Shown here: piece after piece, positions 53,401 to 64,000 of the stretch
Layout of the letters: each line of letters starts with the position of its first letter
Numbering within the stretch: the stretch's first letter is position 1
Position numbers and translations under genes: made by a program
Assembly (NCBI GenBank): GCA_946800325.1
Contig: OX326958.1
Span: 59,823,793-59,887,792 of the forward strand
DNA: 64,000 nt
Reading direction: 5' to 3'
DNA from: Luzula sylvatica
Taxonomy: Eukaryota > Streptophyta > Magnoliopsida > Poales > Juncaceae
The notes under the pieces: generated by a model
Told to the model about the DNA's origin: nothing
The model's database searches: none
Seen by the model: only the letters and a program-made list of their open reading frames with translations

Positions 53401-54760
53401 GTATCGTATCTTTTACTACATAACTTTTCACCAAATTTCACAAACACTAAGAAAGTTTGTTTTTCGATTTCAAAACAAGATTTTAACGCTTTGAGGAGTT
53501 CAAATAACGTGTTTTTAGATCATGTGTATCGTATCTTTTAGCACATAACTTTTCACCAAATATCACAAAAACTAAGAAAGTTTGTTTTTCGATTCAAAAC
53601 AAGATTTTAAAGCTTTGAGGAGTTAAAATAACATGTTTTTAGATCATTTGTATCGTATCTTTTAGTACATAACTTTTCACCAAATTTCACAAAAACTAAG
53701 AAAGTGTGTTTTTCGATTCAAAACAAGATTTTAACGCTTTGAGGAGTTCAAATAACGTGTTTCTAGATCATTTGTATCGTATCTTTTACTACATAACTTT
53801 TCACCAAATTTCACAAACACTAAGAAAGTTTTTTTTCGATTCAAAACAAGATTTTAACGCTTTGACGAGTTCAAATAACGTGTTTTTAGATCATTTATAT
53901 CGTATCTTTTACTACATAACTTTTCACCAAATTTCACAAACACCAAGAAAGTTTGTTTTTCGATTCAAAACAAGATTTTAACGCTTTGAGGTGTTCAAAT
54001 AACGTGTTTTTAGATCATTTGTGTCGTATCTTTTAGTACATAACTTTTCACCAAATCTCCCAAACACTAATAAAGTTTGTTTTTCAATTCAAAACAAACA
54101 TTTAACGCTTTGAGGAGTTCAAATAACGAGTTTTTAGATCATTTGTATCGTATCTTTTAGTACATAAGTTTTCACCAAATTTCACAAACACTAAGAAAGT
54201 TTGTTTTTCGATTCAAAACAAGATTTTAAAGCATTGAGGAGTTCAAATAACATGTTTTTAGATCAGGTGTATCGTATCTTTTAGTACATAAGTTTTCACC
54301 AAATTTCACAAACACTAAGAAAGTTTGTTTTTCGATTTCAAAACAAGATTTTAACGCTTTGAGGAGTTCAAATAACGTGTTTTTAGATCATTTGTATCGT
54401 ATCTTTTAGTACATAACTTTTCACCAAATTTTACAAACACAAAGAAAGTTTGTTTTTCGATTCAAAACAAGATTTTAAAGCATTGAGGTGTTCAAATAAA
54501 TGTTTTTAGATCATTTGTATCTTATCTTTTAGTACATAACTTTTCACCAAATTACACAAACACTAAGAAAGTTTGTTTTTCGATTCAAAACAAGATTTTA
54601 ACGCTTTGAGGAGTTCAGATAACAAGTTTTTAGATCAGGTGTATCGTATCTTTTACGACATAACTTTTTACCAAATTTCAGAAACGCTAAGAAAGTCTGT
54701 TTTTCGATTCAAAACAAGATTTTAATGCTTTGAGGAGTTCAAATAACATGTTTTTAGATG
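49800..54760 (+). repeat. 40-monomer higher-order block, first copy (4,958 bp)
   Basis: It aligns with 54.76-59.72 kb at 4,958 bp: 'tttaacgcgt' at 51621 and 56579, 'accaagat' at 52853 and 57811, and 'aacgctaaga' followed by 'aagtctg' at 54683 and 59641. In its first kilobase the offset is 4,834 bp because the second copy has one more unit ('atgagg' near 55006). Inside it, about 50.15-51.28 kb recurs at 53.1-54.28 kb (offset 2,976 bp, 24 units; 'gttcgaataatg' near 50275 and 53251), so it is itself composite. Confidence 0.78.
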
Positions 54761-57700
54761 AGGTGTATCGTATCTTTTACTACATAACGTTTCACCAAAT
54801 TTCACAAACACTAAGAAAGTTTGTTTTTCGATTCAAAACATGATTTTAACGCTTTGAGGAGTTCAAATAACGTGTTTTTAGATCATTTGTATCGTATCTT
54901 TTACTACATAACTTTTCACCAAATTTCACAAACACTAAGAGACTTTGTTTTTCGATTCAAAACAAGATTTTAACGCTTTGAGGTGTTCAAATAACATGTT
55001 TTTAGATGAGGTGTATCGTATCTTTTACTACGTAACTTTTTACCAAATTTCAGAAACGCTAAGAAAGTTTGTTTTTCGATTCAAAACAAGATTTTAACGC
55101 TTTGAGGAGTTCAAATAACATGTTTTTAGATCATTTGTATCATATCTTTTACTACATAACTTTTCAGCAAATTTCACAAACACTAAGAAAGTTTGTTTTT
55201 CGATTCAAAACAAGATTTGAACGCTTTGAGGAGTTCAAATAATGTGTTTTTAGATCATTTGTATCGTATCTTTTACTACAAAACTTTTCACCAAATTTCA
55301 CAAACACTAAGAAAGCTTGTTTTTCGATTCAAAACAAGATTTTTACTCTTTGAGGAGTTCAAATAATTTTTAGATCACTTGTATCGTATCTTTTACTACA
55401 TAACTTTTCACCAAATTTCACAAACACTAAGAAAGTTTGTTTTTCGATTTCAAAACAAGATTTTAACGCTTTGAGGAGTTCAAATAACGTGTTTTTAGAT
55501 CATGTGTATCGTATCTTTTAGCACATAACTTTTCACCAAATATCACAAAAACTAAGAAAGTTTGTTTTTCGATTCAAAACAAGATTTTAAAGCTTTGAGG
55601 AGTTATAATAACATGTTTTTAGATCATTTGTATCGTATCTTTTAGTACATAACTTTTCACCAAATTTCACAAACACTAAGAAAGTGTGTTTTTCGATTCA
55701 AAACAAGATTTTAACGCTTTGAGGAGTTCAAATAACGTGTTTCTAGATCATTTGTATCGTATCTTTTACTACATAACTTTTCACCAAATTTCACAAACAC
55801 TAAGAAAGTTTTTTTTTTTATTCAAAACAAGATTTTAACGCTTTGACGAGTTCAAATAACGTGTTTTTAGATCATTTATATCGTATCTTTTACTACATAA
55901 CTTTTCACCAAATTTCACAAACACCAAGAAAGTTTGTTTTTCGATTCAAAACAAGATTTTAACGCTTTGAGGTGTTCAAATAACGTGTTTTTAGATCATT
56001 TGTGTCGTATCTTTTAGTACATAACTTTTCACCAAATCTCCCAAACACTAATAAAGTTTGTTTTTCAATTCAAAACAAACATTTAACGCTTTGAGGAGTT
56101 CAAATAACGAGTTTTTAGATCATTTGTATCGTATCTTTTAGTACATAAGTTTTCACCAAATTTCACAAACACTAAGAAAGTTTGTTTTTCGATTCAAAAC
56201 AAGATTTTAAAGCATTGAGGAGTTCAAATAACATGTTTTTAGATCAGGTGTATCGTATCTTTTACTACATAACTTTTCACCAAATTTCACAAACACTAAG
56301 AAAGTTTGTTTTTCGATTCAAAACAAGATTTTAACGCTTTGAGGAGTTCAAATAACGTGTTTTTAGATCATTTGTATCGTATCTTTTACTACAAAACTTT
56401 TCACCAAATTTCACAAACACTAAGAAAGCTTGTTTTTCGATTCAAAACAAGATTTTAACGCTTTGAGGAGTTCAAATAACGTTTTTTTAGATCATTTGTA
56501 TCGTATCTTTTACTCCATAACTTTTCACCAAATTTCACAAACACTAAGAAAGTTTGTTTTTCGATTTCAAAACAAGATTTTAACGCGTTGAGGAGTTCAA
56601 ATAACGTGTTTTTAGATCATTTCTATCGTATCTTTTAGTACATAACTTTTCACCAAATTTTACAAACACAAAGAAAGTTTGTTTTTCGATTCAAAACAAG
56701 ATTTTAAAGGATTGAGGTGTTCAAATAACATGTTTTTAGATCATTTGTATCTTATCTTTTAGTACATAACTTTTCACCAAATTACACAAACACTAAGAAA
56801 GTTTGTTTTTCGATTCAAGACAAGATTTTAACGCTTTGAGGAGTTCAGATAACAAGTTTTTAGATCAGGTGTATCGTATCTTTTACTACATAACTTTTTA
56901 CCAAATTTCAGAAACGCTATGAAAGTTTGTTTTTCGATTCAAAACAAGATTTTAACGCTTTGAGGAGTTCAAATAACATGTTTTTAGATCAGGTGTATCG
57001 TATCTTTTAATACATAACTTTTTACCAAATTTCAGAAACACTAAGAAAGTTTGTTTTTCGATTCAAAACAAGATTTTAACGCTTTGAGGTGTTCAAATAA
57101 CATGTTTTTAGATCATTTGTATCGTATCTTTTAGTACATAACTTTTCACCAAATTTCACAACCACTAAGAAATTTTGTTTTTCGATTCAAAACAAGATTT
57201 TACCGCTTTGAGGAGTTCAAATAATGTGTTTCTAGATCATTTGTATCGTATCTTTTACTACATAACGTTTCACCAAATTTCACAAACACTAAGAAATTTT
57301 GTTTTTCGATTCAAAACAAGATTTTACCGCTTTGAGGAGTTCAAATAACGTGTTTCTAGATCATTTGTATCGTATCTTTTACTACAAAACTTTTCACCAA
57401 ATTTCACAAACACTAAGAAAGCTTGTTTTTCGATTCAAAACAAGATTTTAACGCCTTGAGGAGTTCAAATAACGTGTTTCTAGATCATTTGTATCGTATC
57501 TTTTACTACATAACGTTTCACCAAATTTCACAAACACTAAGAAAGTTTGTTTTTCGATTCAAAACATGATTTTAATGCTTTGAGGAGTTCAAATAACGTG
57601 TTTTTAGATCATTTGTATCGTATCTTTTACTACATAACTTTTCACCAAATTTCACAAACACTAAGAGACTTTGTTTTTCGATTCAAAACAAGATTTTAAC

Positions 57701-59720
57701 ACTTTGAGGTGTTCAAATAACATGTTTTTAGATGAGGTGTATCGTATCTTTTACTACATAACTTTTTACCAAATTTCAGAAACGCTAAGAAAGTTTGTTT
57801 TTCGATTCAAACCAAGATTTTAACGCTTTGAGGAGTTCAAATAACATGTTTTTAGATCATTTGTATCGTATCTTTTACTACATAACTTTTCACCAAATTT
57901 CACAAACACTAAGAAAGTTTGTTTTTCGATTCAAAACATGATTTTAACGCTTTGAGGAGTTCAAATAACGTGTTTTTAGATCATTTGTATCGTATATTTT
58001 ACTACATAACTTTTCACCAAATTTCACAAACACTAAGAGACTTTGTTTTTCGATTCAAAACAAGATTTTAACGCTTTGAGGAGTTCAAATAACATGTTTT
58101 TAGATCATTTGTATCATATCTTTTACTACATAACTTTTCAGCAAATTTCACAAACACTAAGAAAGTTTGTTTTTCGATTCAATACAAGATTTTAACGCTT
58201 TGAGGAGTTCGAATAATGTGTTTTTAGATCATTTGTATCGTATCTTTTACTACAAAACTTTTCACCAAATTTCACAAACACTAAGAAAGCTTGTTTTTCG
58301 ATTCAAAACAAGATTTTTACTCTTTGAGGAGTTCAAATAACGTGTTTTTAGATCACTTGTATCGTATCTTTTACTACATAACTTTTCACCAAATTTCACA
58401 AACACTAAGAAAGTTTGTTTTTCGATTTCAAAACAAGATTTTAACGCTTTGAGGAGTTCAAATAACGTGTTTTTAGATCATGTGTATCGTATCTTTTAGC
58501 ACATAACTTTTCACCAAATATCACAAAAACTAAGAAAGTTTGTTTTTCGATTCAAAACAAGATTTTAAAGCTTTGAGGAGTTAAAATAACATGTTTTTAG
58601 ATCATTTGTATCGTATCTTTTAGTACATAACTTTTCACCAAATTTCACAAAAACTAAGAAAGTGTGTTTTTCGATTCAAAACAAGATTTTAACGCTTTGA
58701 GGAGTTCAAATAACGTGTTTCTAGATCATTTGTATCGTATCTTTTACTACATAACTTTTCACCAAATTTCACAAACACTAAGAAAGTTTTTTTTCGATTC
58801 AAAACAAGATTTTAACGCTTTGACGAGTTCAAATAACGTGTTTTTAGATCATTTATATCGTATCTTTTACTACATAACTTTTCACCAAATTTCACAAACA
58901 CCAAGAAAGTTTGTTTTTCGATTCAAAACAAGATTTTAACGCTTTGAGGTGTTCAAATAACGTGTTTTTAGATCATTTGTGTCGTATCTTTTAGTACATA
59001 ACTTTTCACCAAATCTCCCAAACACTAATAAAGTTTGTTTTTCAATTCAAAACAAACATTTAACGCTTTGAGGAGTTCAAATAACGAGTTTTTAGATCAT
59101 TTGTATCGTATCTTTTAGTACATAAGTTTTCACCAAATTTCACAAACACTAAGAAAGTTTGTTTTTCGATTCAAAACAAGATTTTAAAGCATTGAGGAGT
59201 TCAAATAACATGTTTTTAGATCAGGTGTATCGTATCTTTTAGTACATAAGTTTTCACCAAATTTCACAAACACTAAGAAAGTTTGTTTTTCGATTTCAAA
59301 ACAAGATTTTAACGCTTTGAGGAGTTCAAATAACGTGTTTTTAGATCATTTGTATCGTATCTTTTAGTACATAACTTTTCACCAAATTTTACAAACACAA
59401 AGAAAGTTTGTTTTTCGATTCAAAACAAGATTTTAAAGCATTGAGGTGTTCAAATAAATGTTTTTAGATCATTTGTATCTTATCTTTTAGTACATAACTT
59501 TTCACCAAATTACACAAACACTAAGAAAGTTTGTTTTTCGATTCAAAACAAGATTTTAACGCTTTGAGGAGTTCAGATAACAAGTTTTTAGATCAGGTGT
59601 ATCGTATCTTTTACGACATAACTTTTTACCAAATTTCAGAAACGCTAAGAAAGTCTGTTTTTCGATTCAAAACAAGATTTTAATGCTTTGAGGAGTTCAA
59701 ATAACATGTTTTTAGATCAG
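54760..59720 (+). repeat. 40-monomer higher-order block, second copy
   Basis: The junction with the first copy is visible at about 54760, where 'atgaggtg' appears in place of the 'atcaggtg' seen at 59718. A private run 'gttttttttttta' near 55809 replaces 'gttttttttcg'. The segment 54.77-56.48 kb is copied again at 60.22-61.93 kb (offset 5,454 bp, 44 units), including the 5-bp-deleted unit 'aaataatttt' at 55361 and 60815. An 'aataaa' created by a one-base loss occurs near 54496 and 59454, in both copies. Confidence 0.78.
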
Positions 59721-61790
59721 GTGTATCGTATCTTTTAATACATAACTTTTTACCAAATTTCAGAAACACTAAGAAAGTTTGTTTTTCGATTCAAAACAAG
59801 ATTTTAACGCTTTGAGGTGTTCAAATAACATGTTTTTAGATCATTTGTATCGTATCTTTTAGTACATAACTTTTCACCAAATTTCACAACCACTAAGAAA
59901 TTTTGTTTTTCGATTCAAAACAAGATTTTACCGCTTTGAGGAGTTCAAATAATGTGTTTCTAGATCATTTGTATCATATCTTTTACTACATAACGTTTCA
60001 TCAAATTTCACAAACACTAAGAAATTTTGTTTTTCGATTCAAAACAAGATTTTACCGCTTTGAGGAGTTCAAATAACGTGTTTCTAGATCATTTGTATCG
60101 CATCTTTTACTACAAAACTTTTCACCAAATTTCACAAACACTAAGAAAGCTTGTTTTTCGATTCAAAACAAGATTTTAACGCTTTGAGGGGTTCAAATAA
60201 CGTGTTTCTAGATCATTTGTATCGTATCTTTTACTACATAACGTTTCACCAAATTTCACAAACACTAAGAAAGTTTGTTTTTCGATTCAAAACATGATTT
60301 TAACGCTTTGAGGAGTTCAAATAACGTGTTTTTAGATCATTTGTATCGTATCTTTTACTACATAACTTTTCACCAAATTTCACAAACACTAAGAGACTTT
60401 GTTTTTCGATTCAAAACAAGATTTTAACGCTTTGAGGTGTTCAAATAACATGTTTTTAGATGAGGTGTATCGTATCTTTTACTACATAACTTTTTACCAA
60501 ATTTCAGAAACGCTAAGAAAGTTTGTTTTTCGATTCAAAACAAGATTTTAACGCTTCGAGGAGTTCAAATAACATGTTTTTAGATCATTTGTATCATATC
60601 TTTTACTACATAACTTTTCAGCAAATTTCACAAACACTAAGAAAGTTTGTTTTTCGATTCAAAACAAGATTTTAACGCTTTGAGGAGTTCAAATAATGTG
60701 TTTTTAGATCATTTGTATCGTATCTTTTACTACAAAACTTTTCACCAAATTTCACAAACACTAAGAAAGCTTGTTTTTCGATTCAAAACAAGATTTTTAC
60801 TCTTTGAGGAGTTCAAATAATTTTTAGATCACTTGTATCGTATCTTTTACTACATAACTTTTCACCAAATTTCACAAACACTAAGAAAGTTTGTTTTTCG
60901 ATTTCAAAACAAGATTTTAACGCTTTGAGGATTTCAAATAACGTGTTTTTAGATCATGTGTATCGTATCTTTTAGCACATAACTTTTCACCAAATATCAC
61001 AAAAACTAAGAAAGTTTGTTTTTCGATTCAAAACAAGATTTTAAAGCTTTGAGGAGTTATAATAACATGTTTTTAGATCATTTGTATCGTATCTTTTAGT
61101 ACATAACTTTTCACCAAATTTCACAAACACTAAGAAAGTGTGTTTTTCGATTCAAAACAAGATTTTAACGCTTTGAGGAGTTCAAATAACGTGTTTCTAG
61201 ATCATTTGTATCGTATCTTTTACTACATAACTTTTCACCAAATTTCACAAACACTAAGAAAGTTTTTTTTTTGATTCAAAACAAGATTTTAACGCTTTGA
61301 CGAGTTCAAATAACGTGTTTTTAGATCATTTATATCGTATCTTTTACTACATAACTTTTCACCAAATTTCACAAACACCAAGAAAGTTTGTTTTTCGATT
61401 CAAAACAAGATTTTAACGCTTTGAGGTGTTCAAATAACGTGTTTTTAGATCATTTGTGTCGTATCTTTTAGTACATAACTTTTCACCAAATCTCCCAAAC
61501 ACTAATAAAGTTTGTTTTTCAATTCAAAACAAACATTTAATGCTTTGAGGAGTTCAAATAACGAGTTTTTAGATCATTTGTATCGTATCTTTTAGTACAT
61601 AAGTTTTCACCAAATTTCACAAACACTAAGAAAGTTTGTTTTTCGATTCAAAACAAGATTTTAAAGCATTGAGGAGTTCAAATAACATGTTTTCAGATCA
61701 GGTGTATCGTATCTTTTACTACATAACTTTTCACCAAATTTCACAAACACTAAGAAAGTTTGTTTTTCGATTCAAAACAAGATTTTAACG
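59720..61790 (+). repeat. Satellite segment copied from 54.77-56.4 kb and neighbours
   Basis: After about 0.5 kb resembling 57.0-57.5 kb ('ttttaatacat' near 59733), the units follow 54.8 kb onward at 5,454 bp. Private changes include 'gtatcatatc' and 'tttcatcaaa' near 59970-60005, 'tgaggggttc' near 60186, 'gcttcgagg' near 60554, 'ggatttcaaat' near 60929 and 'gttttcagatc' near 61690. No non-satellite sequence is present. Confidence 0.68.
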
Positions 61791-61799
61791 CTTTGAGGA

Positions 61800-63790
61800 G
61801 TTCAAATAACGTGTTTTTAGATCATTTGTATCGTATCTTTTACTACAAAACTTTTCACCAAATTTCACAAACACTAAGAAAGCTTGTTTTTCGATTCAAA
61901 ACAAGATTTTAACGCTTTGAGGAGTTCAAATAACATGTTTTTAGATGAGGTGTATCGTATCTTTTACTACATAACTTTTTACCAAATTTCAGAAACGCTA
62001 AGAAAGTTTGTTTTTCGATTCAAATCAAGATTTTAACGCTTTGAGGAGTTCAAATAACATGTTTTTAGATCATTTGTATCATATCTTTTACTACATAACT
62101 TTTCAGCAAATTTCACAAACACTAAGAAAGTTTGTTTTTCGATTCAAAACAAGATTTTAACGCTTTGAGGAGTTCAAATAATGTGTTTTTAGATCATTTG
62201 TATCGTATCTTTTACTACAAAACTTTTCACCAAATTTCACAAACACTAAGAAAGCTTGTTTTTCGATTCAAAACAAGATTTTTACTCTTTGAGGAGTTCG
62301 AATAACGTGTTTTTAGATCACTTGTATCGTATCTTTTACTACATAACTTTTCACCAAATTTCACAAACACTAAGAAAATTTGTTTTTCGATTTCAAAACA
62401 AGATTTTAACGCTTTGAGGAGTTCAAGTAACGTGTTTTTAGATCATTTGTATCGTATCTTTTAGTACATAAATTTTCACCAAATTTTACAAACACTAAGA
62501 AAGTTTGTTTTTCGATTCAAAACAAGATTTTAAAGCATTGAGGTGTTGAAATAACATGTTTTTAGATCATTTGTATCGTATCTTTTAGTACATAACATTT
62601 CACCAAATTACACAAACACTAAGAAAGTTTGTTTTTCAATTGGAAACAAGATTTTAACGCTTTGAGGAGTTCAGATAACAAGTTTTTAGATCAGGTGTAT
62701 CGTATCTTTTACTACATAACTTTTTACCAAATTTCAAAAATGCTAAGAAAGCTTGTTTTTCGATTCAAAACAAGATTTTAACGCTTTGAGGAGTTCAAAT
62801 AACGTGTTTTTAGATCATTTGTATCGTATCTTTTACTACAAAACTTTTCACCAAATTTCACAAACACTAAGAAAGCTTGTTTTTCGATTCAAAACAAGAT
62901 TTTAACGCTTTGAGGAGTTCAAATAACATGTTTTTAGATGAGGTGTATCGTATCTTTTACTACATAACTTTTTACCAAATTTCAGAAACGCTAAGAAAGT
63001 TTGTTTTTCGATTCAAATCAAGATTTTAACGCTTTGAGGAGTTCAAATAACATGTTTTTAGATCATTTGTATCATATCTTTTACTACATAACTTTTCAGC
63101 AAATTTCACAAACACTAAGAAAGTTTGTTTTTCGATTCAAAACAAGATTTTAACGCTTTGAGGAGTTCAAATAATGTGTTTTTAGATCATTTGTATCGTA
63201 TCTTTTACTACAAAACTTTTCACCAAATTTCACAAACACTAAGAAAGCTTGTTTTTCGATTCAAAACAAGATTTTTACTCTTTGAGGAGTTCGAATAACG
63301 TGTTTTTAGATCACTTGTATCGTATCTTTTACTACATAACTTTTCACCAAATTTCACAAACACTAAGAAAATTTGTTTTTCGATTTCAAAACAAGATTTT
63401 AACGCTTTGAGGAGTTCAAGTAACGTGTTTTTAGATCATTTGTATCGTATCTTTTAGTACATAAATTTTCACCAAATTTTACAAACACTAAGAAAGTTTG
63501 TTTTTCGATTCAAAACAAGATTTTAAAGCATTGAGGTGTTGAAATAACATGTTTTTAGATCATTTGTATCGTATCTTTTAGTACATAACATTTCACCAAA
63601 TTACACAAACACTAAGAAAGTTTGTTTTTCAATTGGAAACAAGATTTTAACGCTTTGAGGAGTTCAGATAACAAGTTTTTAGATCAGGTGTATCGTATCT
63701 TTTACTACATAACTTTTTACCAAATTTCAAAAATGCTAAGAAAGCTTGTTTTTCGATTCAAAACAAGATTTTAACGCTTTGAGGAGTTCA
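61800..63790 (+). repeat. 8-monomer tandem duplication (993 bp, two copies)
   Basis: The copies are about 61800-62793 and 62794-63790. 'ttcaaataac' followed by a HindIII junction occurs at 61801 and 62794, 'atgaggtg' at 61945 and 62938, and 'tttactcttt' at 62281 and 63274. They share private changes ('attcaaatcaag', 'ttcgaataacg', 'aagaaaatttg', 'ttcaagtaacg', 'caattggaaac') and I see almost no difference between them. This makes it probably the most recent event in the window. The 993-bp period is one base over 8 x 124, from an internal extra base. Confidence 0.85.
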
Positions 63791-64000
63791 AATAACATGT
63801 TTTTAGATCAGGTGTATCGTATCTTTTACTACATAACTTTTTACCAAATTTCAGAAACACTAAGAAAGTTTGTTTTTCGATTCAAAACAAGATTTTAACG
63901 CTTTGAGGAGTTCAAATAACGTGTTTTTAGATCATTTGTATCGTATCTTTTACTAAATAACTTTTCACAAAATTTCACAAACACTAAGAAAGTTTGTTTT

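Larger units (their letters stand above)
1..64000 (+). repeat. 124-bp satellite DNA array filling the window
   Basis: A 124-bp unit repeats head to tail across the entire window. The landmark 'agtttg' occurs at 1, 125, 249 and onward, and the final partial unit starts at 63991, so about 516 units fit with a net drift of about +6 bp. All units read in the same direction; I saw no inverted unit and no insertion of unrelated sequence. The consensus has 35 G/C of 124 (28%) and four CpG sites, in the contexts ttCGat, aaCGct, aaCGtg and atCGta. Many units are 123, 125 or 119 bp because of small indels in T runs or near position 54. Such long homogeneous arrays are known from eukaryotic centromeres and heterochromatin. 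That location is an inference here, because no flank or species is visible. The family name is unknown to me. Confidence 0.97.

Noticed and set aside
54496..54502. Polyadenylation-like AATAAA (also near 59454)
   Set aside because: It arises from a one-base loss in 'caaataacatg' within one monomer lineage. There is no transcript structure around it.
1..64000. CRISPR array
   Set aside because: Units are contiguous 124-bp repeats with no unique spacers, and subtype changes are single substitutions spread over the whole unit.
1..64000. Bacterial or phage origin of the window
   Set aside because: No coding density, ribosome-site pattern or conserved gene is present. A 64-kb single-family satellite is a eukaryotic chromosome feature.
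1..64000. Pure assembly artefact (one read or contig looped many times)
   Set aside because: Blocks carry distinct private mutations and indels, and period lengths differ between regions, so the array is not a single unit stamped repeatedly. Copy number of near-identical duplications (13.67-16.68 kb, 61.8-63.8 kb) could still be misassembled and cannot be settled from sequence alone.
1..64000. Transposable-element origin or insertion (terminal repeats, target-site duplications)
   Set aside because: No interruption of the 124-bp phase beyond small indels and no recognisable element sequence was seen anywhere in the window.

Overview
The whole 64 kb window is one uninterrupted satellite DNA array. 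A 124-bp monomer with about 28% G+C (35 of 124 bases in the consensus) is repeated head to tail on one strand from base 1 to base 64000. The first and last bases are almost in the same repeat phase: the window holds about 516 monomers with a net drift of only about +6 bp. I see no gene, RNA gene, transposable element, CRISPR array, operon or unique flanking sequence, so both ends of the array lie outside the window. An array of this size, with higher-order structure, is typical of eukaryotic centromeric, pericentromeric or other heterochromatic DNA. I do not recognise the satellite family and cannot name the species or clade.

The monomers are not random variants. They fall into a small number of subtypes marked by linked substitutions (monomer positions count from the 'agtttg' at base 1). 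The main type is exemplified by 3599..3722. A second family (type A, for example 1..124 and 125..248) carries 'gg' at 69-70, T100 and G112. Other subtypes carry a HindIII site at the monomer junction, an XbaI site at 60-65, 'tagtac' instead of 'tactac' at 85-90, or a triple substitution at 25-27. The order of subtypes is itself repeated, giving nested higher-order repeats (HORs).

Layout: 1-11.7 kb is built on a unit of about 27 monomers (3,350 bp), altered by a 12-monomer tandem duplication (2.33-5.3 kb), single-monomer and trimer duplications, and a 14-monomer tandem repeat (7.56-11.7 kb). 11.8-13.8 kb repeats the 0.4-2.4 kb block. 13.67-16.68 kb is another 12-monomer duplication. 16.68-18.27 kb is a rearranged patch. 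18.27-29.77 kb is a 6,700-bp (54-monomer) block and a partial second copy. 29.68-49.17 kb holds two copies of a 6,448-bp (52-monomer) block, bracketed by a 3.25-kb segment that recurs 16,244 bp apart. 49.17-50.4 kb is a patch with more private mutations. 49.8-59.72 kb is a 4,958-bp (40-monomer) tandem duplication. 61.8-63.8 kb is a 993-bp (8-monomer) duplication. Repeat lengths are near multiples of 124 bp, as expected of unequal exchange or copy-and-paste amplification in register.

The most interesting local signal is a dyad around the TCGATTC core of every monomer. Its arms vary among subtypes in a partly complementary way and become a perfect 12-bp inverted repeat in six monomers. The only open reading frames are short read-throughs of the satellite from GTG or TTG and are not annotated as genes.
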